Below, in pieces: positions 1 to 8,638 of a stretch of DNA of 60,733 nt. Location of the stretch: positions 1 through 60,733 of the forward strand of contig NZ_FCOK02000060.1 in NCBI RefSeq assembly GCF_001544555.2, given 5' to 3'. The notes beneath the pieces are model-generated. The model was not told the origin of the DNA, did no database searches, and worked only from the letters and a program-made list of their open reading frames with translations. The stretch comes from Caballeronia udeis (GTDB lineage: Bacteria > Pseudomonadota > Gammaproteobacteria > Burkholderiales > Burkholderiaceae). The position numbers and the translations under genes were made by a program. Numbering within the stretch: position 1 is the stretch's first letter; every line of letters starts with the position of its first letter.

Positions 1-162
1 GATAGGCAAGTAGGCGAATACCGAACCGGGTTCAATGCGCTGAAGGCCGTCGATCCGGATATCCTGCACGACGAACGGCGTTGTCGCGTGCGCCGCCATT
101 CCGGTTGCGGCCAATGCTGCGGCCACAGCCGACTTAGGAACAAAGCGATGAGGTTTGAACAA
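1..162 (-). CDS. bamA: Outer membrane assembly factor BamA, N-terminal fragment
   Basis: BamA is the central beta-barrel of the outer membrane protein assembly machine. Only the first 54 residues are inside the window; the gene runs off the left edge. Visible are a signal peptide (basic start, Ala-rich core, likely cleavage after the AHA at residues 24-26) and the start of the first POTRA domain (FVVQDIRIDGLQRIEPG). The reading frame starts at a TTG at 162 with a GGGGAA Shine-Dalgarno about five bases upstream. From memory, Burkholderia homologues often have an ATG one codon earlier; here that codon is ACG. It follows rseP on the same strand, the usual order. The identity is secure; the start codon is an inference. 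Confidence 0.88.
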   Translation of the reverse strand, partial: MFKPHRFVPKSAVAAALAATGMAAHATTPFVVQDIRIDGLQRIEPGSVFAYLPI

Positions 163-260
163 CGTGCTTCCCCAGTGTGTATAGCTGCATCAAGCCCGGC
201 GGCGTTCGTTCAAGCGCCGCCAGACAGGATGAAAAAGGATCAAAGTGACGGCAAGCCGGA

Positions 261-1646
261 TCAAAAGCGGATCAGGCGGGCAAGGTCGTTGAAGAGCGCG
301 ATCATCGACAAGGCAACGATGCAAACAAGACCCGCCCGCTGCAACACCAGCTGCCAGCGATCTGACACGGCCTTGCCGGTTGCAGCTTCAACCAAATAAT
401 ATAACAGATGCCCACCGTCAAGAACCGGAATCGGTAACAAGTTCAAGACGCCGAGGCTGATACTCACGAGCGCGAGGAAAGAAAGAAACGCCGACAATCC
501 AAGCCGAGCGCTCTTGCCGGCGTAGTCGGCGATCGTCACTGGCCCTGAAAGATTTTTCAGCGACGCTTCGCCCGTGATCATCCGCCCGAACATGCGCAGC
601 GAATAAATGCTGATGTCCCAGGTCCGTTTGACGCCAAGCTGGAGGCTTTCCACCGGGCCGTAGCGCACGTCCACCGACGGAATCCGGGTCGCGAGCGACG
701 CGCCGATCCGGCCGACATCGCGATGCGTAGCCGCGTCCTCCTTGAGCTCCGGCACGATCCGCACCGCTTGCTGCACGCCGTTGCGCTCGACCGTCAGCGA
801 GACCGGCGTACCCGGACGATGCTGCACGTAGTCGATAAATCCCGTCGCGTTATCGATCTTTTTACCGTCGATCGCGCGCAGCACGTCGCCCGCCTGCAAG
901 CCCGCTTTTGCCGCCGCGCTGCCCGCTTCCACGCCCGCGACCGCCAACGTGCCGCCACCCGGCTCGAAGCCGAGTTTATCCATGAAATCCTGGTCGACGT
1001 CCTGGTCGTCGATCTTGCCCACGCTCAAGGGGAAATCGAACGTGCCCTCGTTGGTCTTGGCCGTCAGCACCACGCGGCGGCGATCGAACGAAGCGTCGAG
1101 CAGTTTCCAGCGCAGGTCGGACCACGAGCGCACCTTGTGCGTCTCGCCGCTAGCGTCGCTGCTGCCCTGCACGTCGCGCATTGAAACAATCGTCTCGCCA
1201 CCCTCGAAGCCCGCTTTCGCGGCAACGGTATTGGGTGCAGGCGCCGCGACAATGGCGGCCGGCTCCGAGACGCCGCCCGCGAACACGGCGGCGAACAGCA
1301 GGATGGCAAGAATGAAGTTCGCCACCGGACCGGCTACAACAATCGCGATCCGCTTGAACACCGGCTGACGGTTGAATGCGCGGGGCAAATCGGCTTCGGG
1401 AATGGTCGCTTCCGCTTCCCGTTCGTCGAGCATCTTCACGTAGCCGCCCAGCGGCAGCGCGGCGATTGTCCACTCGGTACCGGTGCTCTTGCTGACCCAC
1501 TTCACGAGCGGCTTGCCGAAACCGACCGAAAATCGCAGGACCTTCACGCCGCAAAGCCGCGCGACGCTGTAATGGCCAAACTCGTGGACGACGACCAGCA
1601 CGCCGATAGCCACCACAAATGCAACGATTTCAGTCAGGAAGTTCAT
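261..1646 (-). CDS. rseP: Site-2 protease RseP (inner membrane zinc metalloprotease)
   Basis: RseP is an intramembrane protease that cleaves anti-sigma factors in the sigma-E envelope stress pathway and removes remnant signal peptides. The 461-residue protein has the active-site HEFGH at residues 21-25 inside the first membrane helix, central PDZ-like domains (GDVLRAIDGKKI near residue 255) and the second metal-ligand motif LDGGH starting near residue 409, followed by a last hydrophobic helix. The ATG at 1646 lies seven bases past the dxr stop, so the two are probably co-transcribed. bamA follows downstream. Length and motifs match the family. Confidence 0.96.
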   Translation of the reverse strand: MNFLTEIVAFVVAIGVLVVVHEFGHYSVARLCGVKVLRFSVGFGKPLVKWVSKSTGTEWTIAALPLGGYVKMLDEREAEATIPEADLPRAFNRQPVFKRIAIVVAGPVANFILAILLFAAVFAGGVSEPAAIVAAPAPNTVAAKAGFEGGETIVSMRDVQGSSDASGETHKVRSWSDLRWKLLDASFDRRRVVLTAKTNEGTFDFPLSVGKIDDQDVDQDFMDKLGFEPGGGTLAVAGVEAGSAAAKAGLQAGDVLRAIDGKKIDNATGFIDYVQHRPGTPVSLTVERNGVQQAVRIVPELKEDAATHRDVGRIGASLATRIPSVDVRYGPVESLQLGVKRTWDISIYSLRMFGRMITGEASLKNLSGPVTIADYAGKSARLGLSAFLSFLALVSISLGVLNLLPIPVLDGGHLLYYLVEAATGKAVSDRWQLVLQRAGLVCIVALSMIALFNDLARLIRF

Positions 1647-1653
1647 GGCGACC

Positions 1654-2859
1654 TCAGTGCAGGACGCGTTCGGCGTGCGGCGCGTCGGCTGTCAGCAAAG
1701 CGGTGAACTCACTTGCCAGGCGACGCGCTTCGGCATCGGCGGCAAGCACTTCATCGAGTGTCGATGCGCTGCCGTTCGGCAACGCATTCAACACGCGCTC
1801 GACCACTTCCCCGATCGCCATGAAGCCAATGCGACGAGCAAGGAACGCCTCCACCGCGACCTCATTGGCCGCGTTGAGCGCCGCGCTCGCGGTGCCGCCG
1901 GCTTCCAGCGCCTTCAGTGCGAGCGCGAGGCAAGGGAAACGGTTCAGGTCGGGCTTCTCGAAGGTGAGCGTTGCAATTTGCGCGAGATCAAGTTGTGCGA
2001 CCCCGGAATCCACGCGTTCCGGGAACGCCAGCGCATAGGCGATCGGCGTACGCATGTCAGGATTGCCGAGTTGCGCCAGCACGGAACCGTCCGCGTATGA
2101 AACGAGTGAATGAATCACGCTTTGCGGATGGATCAGCACTTCAATGCGCGACCCCGGCACGTTGAAGAGCCAATGCGCCTCGATCACTTCGAGACCCTTG
2201 TTCATCATCGTGGCGGAATCGACGGAAATCTTGCGGCCCATCGCCCAGTTCGGGTGCTTACAGGCTTCGTCCGGCGTGACGTGCCGGAGAGTAGCCGGCT
2301 CGCGGGTGCGGAACGGGCCGCCGGATGCCGTCAGAATGATCTTCGATACCCCGCCGTGCAGCGCTATTTCACGCGGCATGCACTGGAACACGGCGTTGTG
2401 CTCGCTGTCGACCGGCAGCAGCACCGCGTTGTTGTCGTGCACCGCGTCGATGAAAATCTTCCCCGACATGACCAGCGCTTCCTTGTTGGCCAACAGGATG
2501 CGCTTGCCCGCGCGGGCGGCAGCCAGCGTGGGGGCCAGGCCCGCCGCGCCGACAATAGCGGCCACCACCGTGTCGCAGACGGCGCTCGCCGAAACGTCCA
2601 CGAGCGCTTGCGGGCCGTAGCTCACCTCGGTCTTGCAGCCTTGGGCGCGCAGCGCGGCGGCGACCTTCGCAGCGGTATCGGCGTCGCCGACCACCGCCAC
2701 TTCCGGCTGAAACCGCACACATTGGTCGACGAGCTTGTCGCCGTTGCGGTGCGCGGTCAGCGCATAGACCTTGAAGCGGTCCGGATGCCGCGCCACGACG
2801 TCGAGCGTGCTTTCGCCGATCGAGCCCGTGGAACCGAGCAGAGTCAGACGTTTTTGCAT
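1654..2859 (-). CDS. dxr: 1-deoxy-D-xylulose 5-phosphate reductoisomerase
   Basis: Dxr (IspC) converts 1-deoxy-D-xylulose 5-phosphate to 2-C-methyl-D-erythritol 4-phosphate with NADPH, the committed step of the MEP isoprenoid pathway. The 401-residue protein has the NADPH-binding GSTGSIG at residues 9-15, the metal and substrate site VDSEHNAVFQC in the middle, and NKGLEVIEAHWLF. The start at 2859 is preceded by AAGGA. It sits between cdsA and rseP, as is usual in beta- and gammaproteobacteria. It feeds the isoprenoid chain that the neighbouring UppS elongates. Confidence 0.97.
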   Translation of the reverse strand: MQKRLTLLGSTGSIGESTLDVVARHPDRFKVYALTAHRNGDKLVDQCVRFQPEVAVVGDADTAAKVAAALRAQGCKTEVSYGPQALVDVSASAVCDTVVAAIVGAAGLAPTLAAARAGKRILLANKEALVMSGKIFIDAVHDNNAVLLPVDSEHNAVFQCMPREIALHGGVSKIILTASGGPFRTREPATLRHVTPDEACKHPNWAMGRKISVDSATMMNKGLEVIEAHWLFNVPGSRIEVLIHPQSVIHSLVSYADGSVLAQLGNPDMRTPIAYALAFPERVDSGVAQLDLAQIATLTFEKPDLNRFPCLALALKALEAGGTASAALNAANEVAVEAFLARRIGFMAIGEVVERVLNALPNGSASTLDEVLAADAEARRLASEFTALLTADAPHAERVLH

Positions 2860-2877
2860 AAATCCTTCTTTAGCCGA

Positions 2878-3711
2878 TTAACCAATTGACTGGGCAACAG
2901 GACCGAGCAACAGGAGTGCGATCGGCAATACGGGCAATAACGCGTCGATCCGGTCGAGGACGCCACCGTGCCCGGGCAGCAATCCGCTCGAATCCTTGAC
3001 GCCGGCCTGGCGTTTCAGCAGGGATTCGAACAGGTCACCAATCACGCTGAATACGGTCAGCACCGTCAAGGAGAGAAGCGCCCCGGCCCAGCCGAGGTGC
3101 TCCACCAGCGCCGAAAAAAGTGTTGGCGCAAAAACCAGCGTGGCCGCGCCCGCCGAGCCGACGATCATCACCGCCAGCCAGCCGCCCAACGCGCCTTCGC
3201 GGGTTTTGCCCGGACTGATGGAGGGCGCAAGTTTATGACGACCGAACGCTTTTCCGGCGAAGTATGCGCCAATGTCGGCCAGCCATACGACTAGGAGAAG
3301 CGATAGCACGAACGCCACCCCGACCGTACGGGCCGCAACGAGCGCGTGCCAGCAGGCCACGAACGTCACAATTCCCGCAAACAGCAGGAACACGCGCCAC
3401 GCGCCGTCGGCAAGCGCGGGTTTGCGCGCGAGCGCGAACGGACCGGCCAGCACCCAGAATATGGCCGCCATCTGGTACAGCGGTTTATAACCCAGCCCGA
3501 GCCGCGTGCTGGCGATCAGCGCCATGCCGGCAACCACCGCGTACACGACCGGCGACCCGCCGGTCAGCTTGAGCAGCCGCCCCCACTCCCAGGCAGCGAA
3601 GATGACCACAACGGCGATCAAAGCCGCGAAGACGCCTATTGGCGCGAATAACGTGATTGGCAGAAGCACTGCCAGCAGGACGATTGCCGTGATGACACGG
3701 GTCTTTAGCAT
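2878..3711 (-). CDS. cdsA: Phosphatidate cytidylyltransferase
   Basis: CdsA makes CDP-diacylglycerol from phosphatidic acid and CTP in the inner membrane, the branch point of phospholipid synthesis. The 277-residue protein is mostly hydrophobic with many membrane segments. Near the C-terminus it carries the family signature SLLKRQAGVKDSSGLLPGHG followed by GVLDRID. The start codon overlaps the end of uppS by seven bases, which suggests translational coupling. The gene order uppS-cdsA-dxr-rseP is conserved in many proteobacteria. Confidence 0.96.
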   Translation of the reverse strand: MLKTRVITAIVLLAVLLPITLFAPIGVFAALIAVVVIFAAWEWGRLLKLTGGSPVVYAVVAGMALIASTRLGLGYKPLYQMAAIFWVLAGPFALARKPALADGAWRVFLLFAGIVTFVACWHALVAARTVGVAFVLSLLLVVWLADIGAYFAGKAFGRHKLAPSISPGKTREGALGGWLAVMIVGSAGAATLVFAPTLFSALVEHLGWAGALLSLTVLTVFSVIGDLFESLLKRQAGVKDSSGLLPGHGGVLDRIDALLPVLPIALLLLGPVAQSIG

Positions 3712-4487
3712 GAAAGAGTGTCGGCCTTCTGCGATTGCGGCTCAAGTTGCGCGCTGGTCCGCCCGAACCGGCGCTCACGTTCGCCATACGATTCGATCGC
3801 GCGAGCCAGTGCTTCGGCGTCGAAATCGGGCCAGTAGGTATCGGTGAAATAGAGTTCGGTGTACGCCATTTGCCACAGCAGGAAATTGCTGATGCGCTGC
3901 TCCCCGCCCGTCCGGATGAACAGGTCAGGCTCCGGCGCGTAGGACATGGCCAGGTGCTGCTCGAACGCCGCTTCGTCGACTGGCACGACGCGGCCTTCCT
4001 GAACGGACTGCTCCGCCAGCTTTTTCGCCGCCTGCATGACATCCCAGCGGCCGCCGTAATTCGCTGCAATAGTCAGCGTCAGGCGCGTATTGCGCGCCGT
4101 CTTGGTTTCGGCGCGCTGAATCAGCGCGCGGATGCGGTCGTCGAACATGGAAACGTCGCCGACCACGCGCAAACGGATGCCATTGGCGTGCAACTTGCCG
4201 ACTTCCCGCTCCAGCGCCGTGACGAACAGGCGCATGAGGAAGGAAACTTCGTCGGTCGGGCGACGCCAGTTTTCGGAACTGAAAGCGAACAGCGTCAAGA
4301 ATTCGACGCCCTGGCGCGCGCAGCTTTCGACCGTCGCCCGCACGGCGTCAACGCCGCGCGTATGCCCGGCCACGCGCGGCAGGCGCCGCTGCGTCGCCCA
4401 ACGGCCGTTGCCGTCCATGATGATCGCGATATGGCGCGGGACAGCCGCGACATCGGGTACGCGAACGGTAGAGCTGGTATAGGTCAT
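3705..4487 (-). CDS. uppS: Undecaprenyl diphosphate synthase (di-trans,poly-cis)
   Basis: UppS condenses farnesyl diphosphate with eight isopentenyl diphosphates to give undecaprenyl diphosphate, the lipid carrier for peptidoglycan and O-antigen. The 260-residue protein has the catalytic region IAIIMDGNGRWA near residue 20, FAFSSENWRRP and the C-terminal DLFIRTGGEQRISNFLLWQ. I chose the ATG at 4487, giving the normal family length; the frame is open further upstream to 4535 but that part has no family resemblance. There is no strong Shine-Dalgarno. It overlaps cdsA by seven bases. Confidence 0.95.
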   Translation of the reverse strand: MTYTSSTVRVPDVAAVPRHIAIIMDGNGRWATQRRLPRVAGHTRGVDAVRATVESCARQGVEFLTLFAFSSENWRRPTDEVSFLMRLFVTALEREVGKLHANGIRLRVVGDVSMFDDRIRALIQRAETKTARNTRLTLTIAANYGGRWDVMQAAKKLAEQSVQEGRVVPVDEAAFEQHLAMSYAPEPDLFIRTGGEQRISNFLLWQMAYTELYFTDTYWPDFDAEALARAIESYGERERRFGRTSAQLEPQSQKADTLSC

Positions 4488-4551
4488 GGCCGCTGAATCT
4501 AAGTATCGACAGAGTGACGCGCCGGCACGACGCAAGAGACCGGCAACGGTC

Positions 4552-5112
4552 TCAAACCGTCATGATTTCGGCTTCTTTCGACACAACCAGCTTGTCGATA
4601 TCCGCAACGTTTTTATCGGTGAGTTTCTGGACGTCGTCGCTTGCACGGCGTTCGTCGTCCTCGGAGATTTCCTTGTCCTTCACGAGCTTCTTGAGTTGCT
4701 CGTTGGCGTCGCGACGCAAGTTGCGGATCGCGATCTTGGCGTTTTCGCCTTCGCTTTTCACCACTTTCGTCAGTTCGCGACGGCGCTCTTCGGTCAGCGC
4801 GGGCATTGGCACGCGGATCTGGTCACCCTGGTTTGACGGGTTCAGGCCCAGGTCGGAGTCGCGGATCGCCTTTTCCACCACCGGCACCATCTTCTTTTCC
4901 CACGCCTGCACGCCGATCGTACGGGCGTCGATCAGCGTCATGTTCGCTACTTGCGAAATGGGCACGCTCGAACCGTAGTAATCCACCTGGATATGATCCA
5001 GCAACCCCGTATGGGCGCGGCCCGTGCGGATCTTGGCCAGATCGTTCTTGAACGCTTCGATCGACTTTTGCATCTTCTGATCGACGCTCTTCTTAATGTC
5101 AGCCACACTCAT
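4552..5112 (-). CDS. frr: Ribosome recycling factor
   Basis: RRF splits post-termination ribosomes together with EF-G. The 186-residue protein has the typical length (about 185) and family sequences such as KIRTGRAHTGLLDHIQVDYY, and the C-terminal EISEDDERRASDDVQKLTDK. It lies between pyrH and uppS, the classical proteobacterial order. About 64 bases separate its stop from the uppS start. Confidence 0.97.
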   Translation of the reverse strand: MSVADIKKSVDQKMQKSIEAFKNDLAKIRTGRAHTGLLDHIQVDYYGSSVPISQVANMTLIDARTIGVQAWEKKMVPVVEKAIRDSDLGLNPSNQGDQIRVPMPALTEERRRELTKVVKSEGENAKIAIRNLRRDANEQLKKLVKDKEISEDDERRASDDVQKLTDKNVADIDKLVVSKEAEIMTV

Positions 5113-5207
5113 TTGAGCCTCCGTACTTTTGTTACGTGCAGTGCCGGCGGCGGCGGTGCAGTTCCCGTGGGACCGCTCCCGCCCTCGCCCTTTGTCACCG
5201 CGAGAGT

Positions 5208-5921
5208 TTACACGTGGACGAGCGTACCTTCGTCGTCGCCCTGAACGATGCGCTTGAGCGCACCCGGCTTATTGATCGCAAACACGCGAATAGGCAGCTT
5301 CTGGTCGCGGCATAGCGCAAATGCGGTTGCGTCCATCACCTGCAGATTCTTGCCGATCGCCTCGTCGAAGCTGATCGTGCTGTAGCGCGTGGCGCTCGGG
5401 TCCTTCTTGGGATCGGCGGAATATACACCGTCCACCTTGGTCGCTTTCAGCACGACTTCGGCACCGATTTCCGAGCCACGCAGTGCAGCGGCGGTGTCGG
5501 TGGTGAAAAACGGGTTACCGGTACCGGCCGCGAAAATGACCACTTTGCCTTCTTCCAACTGGCGAATGGCGCGCGGGCGGATGTACGGCTCGACTACCTG
5601 GTCCATGCGCAGCGCGGACTGCACGCGCGCCTCGATCCCGGCGTGACGCATGGCGTCCTGCAATGCAAGCGCGTTCATCATGGTCGCGAGCATACCCATG
5701 TAGTCGGCTGTTGCACGGTCCATGCCGGCCGCACCGCCCGCCACGCCGCGAAAGATGTTACCGCCGCCAATGACGACCGCGAGTTGCGTGCCCATGCGCA
5801 CCACTTCCGCAACGTCTGCCACCATCCTTTCGATTGTCGCGCGATTGATGCCAAAGGCATCGTCGCCCATTAGTGCTTCGCCGGAGAGTTTGAGGAGTAC
5901 GCGTTTGTAGGCTGTGGGCAT
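5208..5921 (-). CDS. pyrH: UMP kinase (uridylate kinase)
   Basis: PyrH phosphorylates UMP to UDP, the first step from UMP to all other pyrimidine nucleotides. The 237-residue protein has the amino-acid-kinase fold signatures KRVLLKLSGEALMG at the start, VVIGGGNIFRG, and FAAGTGNPFFTTDTAAALRG. The ATG at 5921 gives the family length; the frame is open up to 6221 but the extension is not family-like. A long gap separates it from tsf, so it may have its own promoter. Confidence 0.96.
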   Translation of the reverse strand: MPTAYKRVLLKLSGEALMGDDAFGINRATIERMVADVAEVVRMGTQLAVVIGGGNIFRGVAGGAAGMDRATADYMGMLATMMNALALQDAMRHAGIEARVQSALRMDQVVEPYIRPRAIRQLEEGKVVIFAAGTGNPFFTTDTAAALRGSEIGAEVVLKATKVDGVYSADPKKDPSATRYSTISFDEAIGKNLQVMDATAFALCRDQKLPIRVFAINKPGALKRIVQGDDEGTLVHV

Positions 5922-6282
5922 ATGAGGGTTCCGATCGCGCCGAGAGGGAGTGCAACAACGTAGAACTGTAGGGGTGAAACGATATTTCCGGCAAGCATCC
6001 CATGTCGGACAAGCCGCGGCGGCATAACGGGGTAACCTCGGGTCATCCCCGGTTTGCCCGTCCGGCGCGGTTTCGACCGCCATGAGGGCGCGAGACGGGC
6101 GTTCCGCATTTGGGAACGCCGAACTCGCATTTAGCTGCTTTTCACTGCATTTTTGACTCGGCGGCCGGTGCGCCTGCATCGAGCGGCCCGGCTGAACGGA
6201 CCGGCTGATGCTGCACTGCACTGCTTGCGCGTGGCTGCTTCAAAGCAAACAGCCTGCGCGGTACTGACCGCCGTTTGACGCT
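5922..6282. other. 361-base gap between tsf and pyrH
   Basis: No gene is supported here. On the minus strand, a possible promoter for pyrH has a -35-like TTGCCG (complement of 5989-5994) and a -10-like TACAGT (complement of 5965-5970) with an 18-base spacer. It is moderate at best. No terminator with a clear T-run was seen after tsf. Confidence 0.35.
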
Positions 6283-7164
6283 TTAGCCTTGCTTGGCAGC
6301 GGCAACTTGCGCGGCCACTTCGGCAGCGAAGTCGTCCGTACGCTTTTCGATGCCTTCGCCGACCACGAACAGCGCAAACTTCTGCACCGACGCGCCGGCC
6401 GCCTTCAACATCTGTTCGATCGTCTGCTTGTCGTTCTTAACGAACGTCTGGTTCAGCAGCGACACTTCCTTCAGGTACTTCTGGACGCTACCGTCGACCA
6501 TCTTCGCGACGATCTCAGCCGGCTTGCCCGATTCCGCGGCCTTTTGCTCGGCGATGCTGCGTTCCTTCGCGATCAGTTCCGCCGGAACGTCGTCCGACGA
6601 CAGCGAGACCGGCTTCATTGCAGCGACGTGCATGGCAACGTCCTTGCCGACCTGCTCGTCCGCGCCCGTGAATTCGACCAGCACGCCAATGCGCGTGCCG
6701 TGAAGGTACGAAGCCAGCTTGTTGGCGGATTCAAAACGCACGAAACGGCGTACCGAGACGTTTTCGCCGATCTTGCCGATCAGCGCGAGACGCACTGCGT
6801 CGACCGTCGAGCTTTCCAGCGGCAGGGCCGACAGAGCAGCCACGTCAGCCGGGTGATGCTTCGCGATGAGCTCAGCCACGGCCTTGCCGAACGCCAGGAA
6901 GTCGTCGTTCTTCGCAACGAAGTCGGTTTCGCAGTTCAGCTCGACCAGAACGCCCACGCCGTCAGCGATATGCGAGGTCACAATGCCTTCAGCCGTCACG
7001 CGCGATGCCGCCTTGCTTGCCTTGTTACCCAGCTTCACGCGCAGCAACTCTTCAGCGCGCTCCATGTCGCCTTCAGCTTCCGTCAGCGCCTTCTTGCATT
7101 CCATCATGGGCGCGTCGGTCTTTGCGCGCAGTTCTGCCACCATGCTTGCGGTAATTGCCGCCAT
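6283..7164 (-). CDS. tsf: Elongation factor Ts
   Basis: EF-Ts recycles EF-Tu from its GDP to its GTP form. The 293-residue protein begins MAAITASMVAELR and contains the signature TDAPMMECKKALTEAEGD near residue 16. Two ATG codons lie side by side at 7167 and 7164. The second has the better spacing to the AAGGAG and matches the family start. It follows rpsB as in most bacteria, with a hairpin terminator between them that may set the expression ratio. Confidence 0.97.
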   Translation of the reverse strand: MAAITASMVAELRAKTDAPMMECKKALTEAEGDMERAEELLRVKLGNKASKAASRVTAEGIVTSHIADGVGVLVELNCETDFVAKNDDFLAFGKAVAELIAKHHPADVAALSALPLESSTVDAVRLALIGKIGENVSVRRFVRFESANKLASYLHGTRIGVLVEFTGADEQVGKDVAMHVAAMKPVSLSSDDVPAELIAKERSIAEQKAAESGKPAEIVAKMVDGSVQKYLKEVSLLNQTFVKNDKQTIEQMLKAAGASVQKFALFVVGEGIEKRTDDFAAEVAAQVAAAKQG

Positions 7165-7351
7165 CATTTGCTCCTTGAGTCTGTGCCGTGCTTTCGCACG
7201 TATCGCACTATTGACACGCGCCGCCGGCGAGAAATGCCCGCGGCCAGAATGGGGGTGCTGCCTGATACTTCACAGATGCTTCACGGCTGTTTCGCGTTCT
7301 GCTACAGGCGAATAGTGCCGTTGTTACTTTACGTTGCAGTTGCGGCCGGTT

Positions 7352-7386
7352 AAAAAAAGGGGGCCTTTCGCAAAGCCCCCTTTTTT
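7352..7386 (-). terminator. Intrinsic terminator or attenuator between rpsB and tsf
   Basis: A GC-rich stem (GGGGGC with complement GCCCCC, continued by TTT/AAA around one bulged base) is flanked by A and T runs on both sides, so it can act on either strand. For the minus-strand operon it lies 36 bases past the rpsB stop and about 190 bases before tsf. It would make most transcripts carry rpsB only, with partial readthrough to tsf. Confidence 0.85.
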
Positions 7387-7421
7387 GCCGGATACAGCAC
7401 GTCGGCGTCAGATGCCGCGAC

Positions 7422-8174
7422 TTACGCTTCTGCGTTGACTTCCACGAACTCGTCGCCTTCACCGCTGCGAACTGCCTGAACCACTTCGTTCACCGCGTTC
7501 GAACGGCCCTCCAGGATCGCGTCGGCCACGCCCTTGGTGTACAACATGACAGCCTTGCTGGCGTCGTCGTTACCCGGGATCACGTAGTCAATGCCTTCCG
7601 GCGAGTGGTTCGTGTCAACCACGGCGATAACCGGAATGCCCAGCTTCTTGGCTTCGGTCACGGCAATCTTGTGGTAACCCACGTCAACCACGAAAATTGC
7701 GTCCGGAATGCCGCCCATGTCCTTCACGCCGCCAATCGACTTCACCAGCTTGGCCATTTCACGTTCGAACAGGAGCGCTTCCTTCTTGCTCATGCGTTCC
7801 GTTTCACCGGCTTCCAGCGCTGCTTCCATGTCCTTCAGGCGCTTGATCGATACTTTCAGCGTCTTGAAGTTGGTCAGCATGCCGCCGAGCCAGCGTGCGT
7901 TCACGAAAGGCATGCCAGCGCGTTGCGCTTCTTCTGCCACCGTGTCACGCGACTGACGCTTCGTGCCAACGAACAAAATCGTGCCGCGATTCGCTGCCAA
8001 CTGACGCACGTACTTCAGCGCGTCGTTGTACATCGGCAGCGTCTTTTCGAGGTTGATAATGTGAATCTTGTTACGATGACCGAAAATGAACGGCGCCATT
8101 TTCGGGTTCCAGAAGCGAGTTTGGTGACCGAAGTGGACACCGGCTTCCAGCATTTCACGCATTGTTACTGCCAT
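7422..8174 (-). CDS. rpsB: 30S ribosomal protein S2
   Basis: S2 is a small-subunit protein needed for S1 docking. The 250-residue protein opens MAVTMREMLEAGVHFGHQTR and has the family blocks WNPKMAPFIFGHRNKIHIIN and GIPVIAVVDTNHSPEGIDYV. The ATG at 8174 gives the usual family length, and the leader to the predicted start of transcription is about 220 bases. S2 often represses its own operon through such leaders, but no specific structure was confirmed here. Confidence 0.98.
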   Translation of the reverse strand: MAVTMREMLEAGVHFGHQTRFWNPKMAPFIFGHRNKIHIINLEKTLPMYNDALKYVRQLAANRGTILFVGTKRQSRDTVAEEAQRAGMPFVNARWLGGMLTNFKTLKVSIKRLKDMEAALEAGETERMSKKEALLFEREMAKLVKSIGGVKDMGGIPDAIFVVDVGYHKIAVTEAKKLGIPVIAVVDTNHSPEGIDYVIPGNDDASKAVMLYTKGVADAILEGRSNAVNEVVQAVRSGEGDEFVEVNAEA

Positions 8175-8638
8175 GAGAGTTCTCCGCGAGGGTTAGGTCT
8201 TAAGCCGGCTGCCGCATCGGGCGCCCCGTGTTTCTTAACCGAGTTTCCCCGGACCGGAGCGCCGGACACCCTGGGTGCACCGGCTTGCGATTCAAGTCCG
8301 ATCTTCCTTCATGCCTTTTTGCACCAGCCTTCCGAAAAACACCTGTTTTCAGAAACGCCGCATTGAAAAGACAATTACAAAGTTGATGCAGACTTAGCCA
8401 GCGAGTATATCACGCTCAAATGGCACGACTCAAGATGCCCGCTCATCGGAATATAGACAGAGCGGCTTTCTCCAACCGCCCCGTCGTGGGCCGCGGCCGC
8501 CCCTGCAATCGGTAAATTCGTGTGTCAGCCGCCCTAAAACCGCTGCGCCGGCCCGCGCCCGGGTGCGGCGAGGTCTGTAAGGTGCGATAATGCCCGATTG
8601 GCGCTCAGAGCCGCTTACACGCATTCTCGATACAAGTC
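8175..8638. other. Divergent intergenic region between rpsB and map
   Basis: This 464-base region carries the long rpsB leader on the minus strand, the rpsB promoter (separate entry), and the map upstream region. Near map, GATAAT at about 8584-8589 resembles a -10 element, but no convincing -35 precedes it. Small open frames here look spurious. Confidence 0.4.
8404..8433 (-). promoter_or_regulatory. Predicted sigma-70 promoter of rpsB
   Basis: On the minus strand, -35 TTGAGT (complement of 8428-8433) is followed after 18 bases by -10 TATACT (complement of 8404-8409). The -10 is preceded by TGA, giving an extended -10. Predicted initiation is near 8397, about 220 bases before the rpsB start. 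This is a strong match for a ribosomal operon promoter. Confidence 0.7.
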
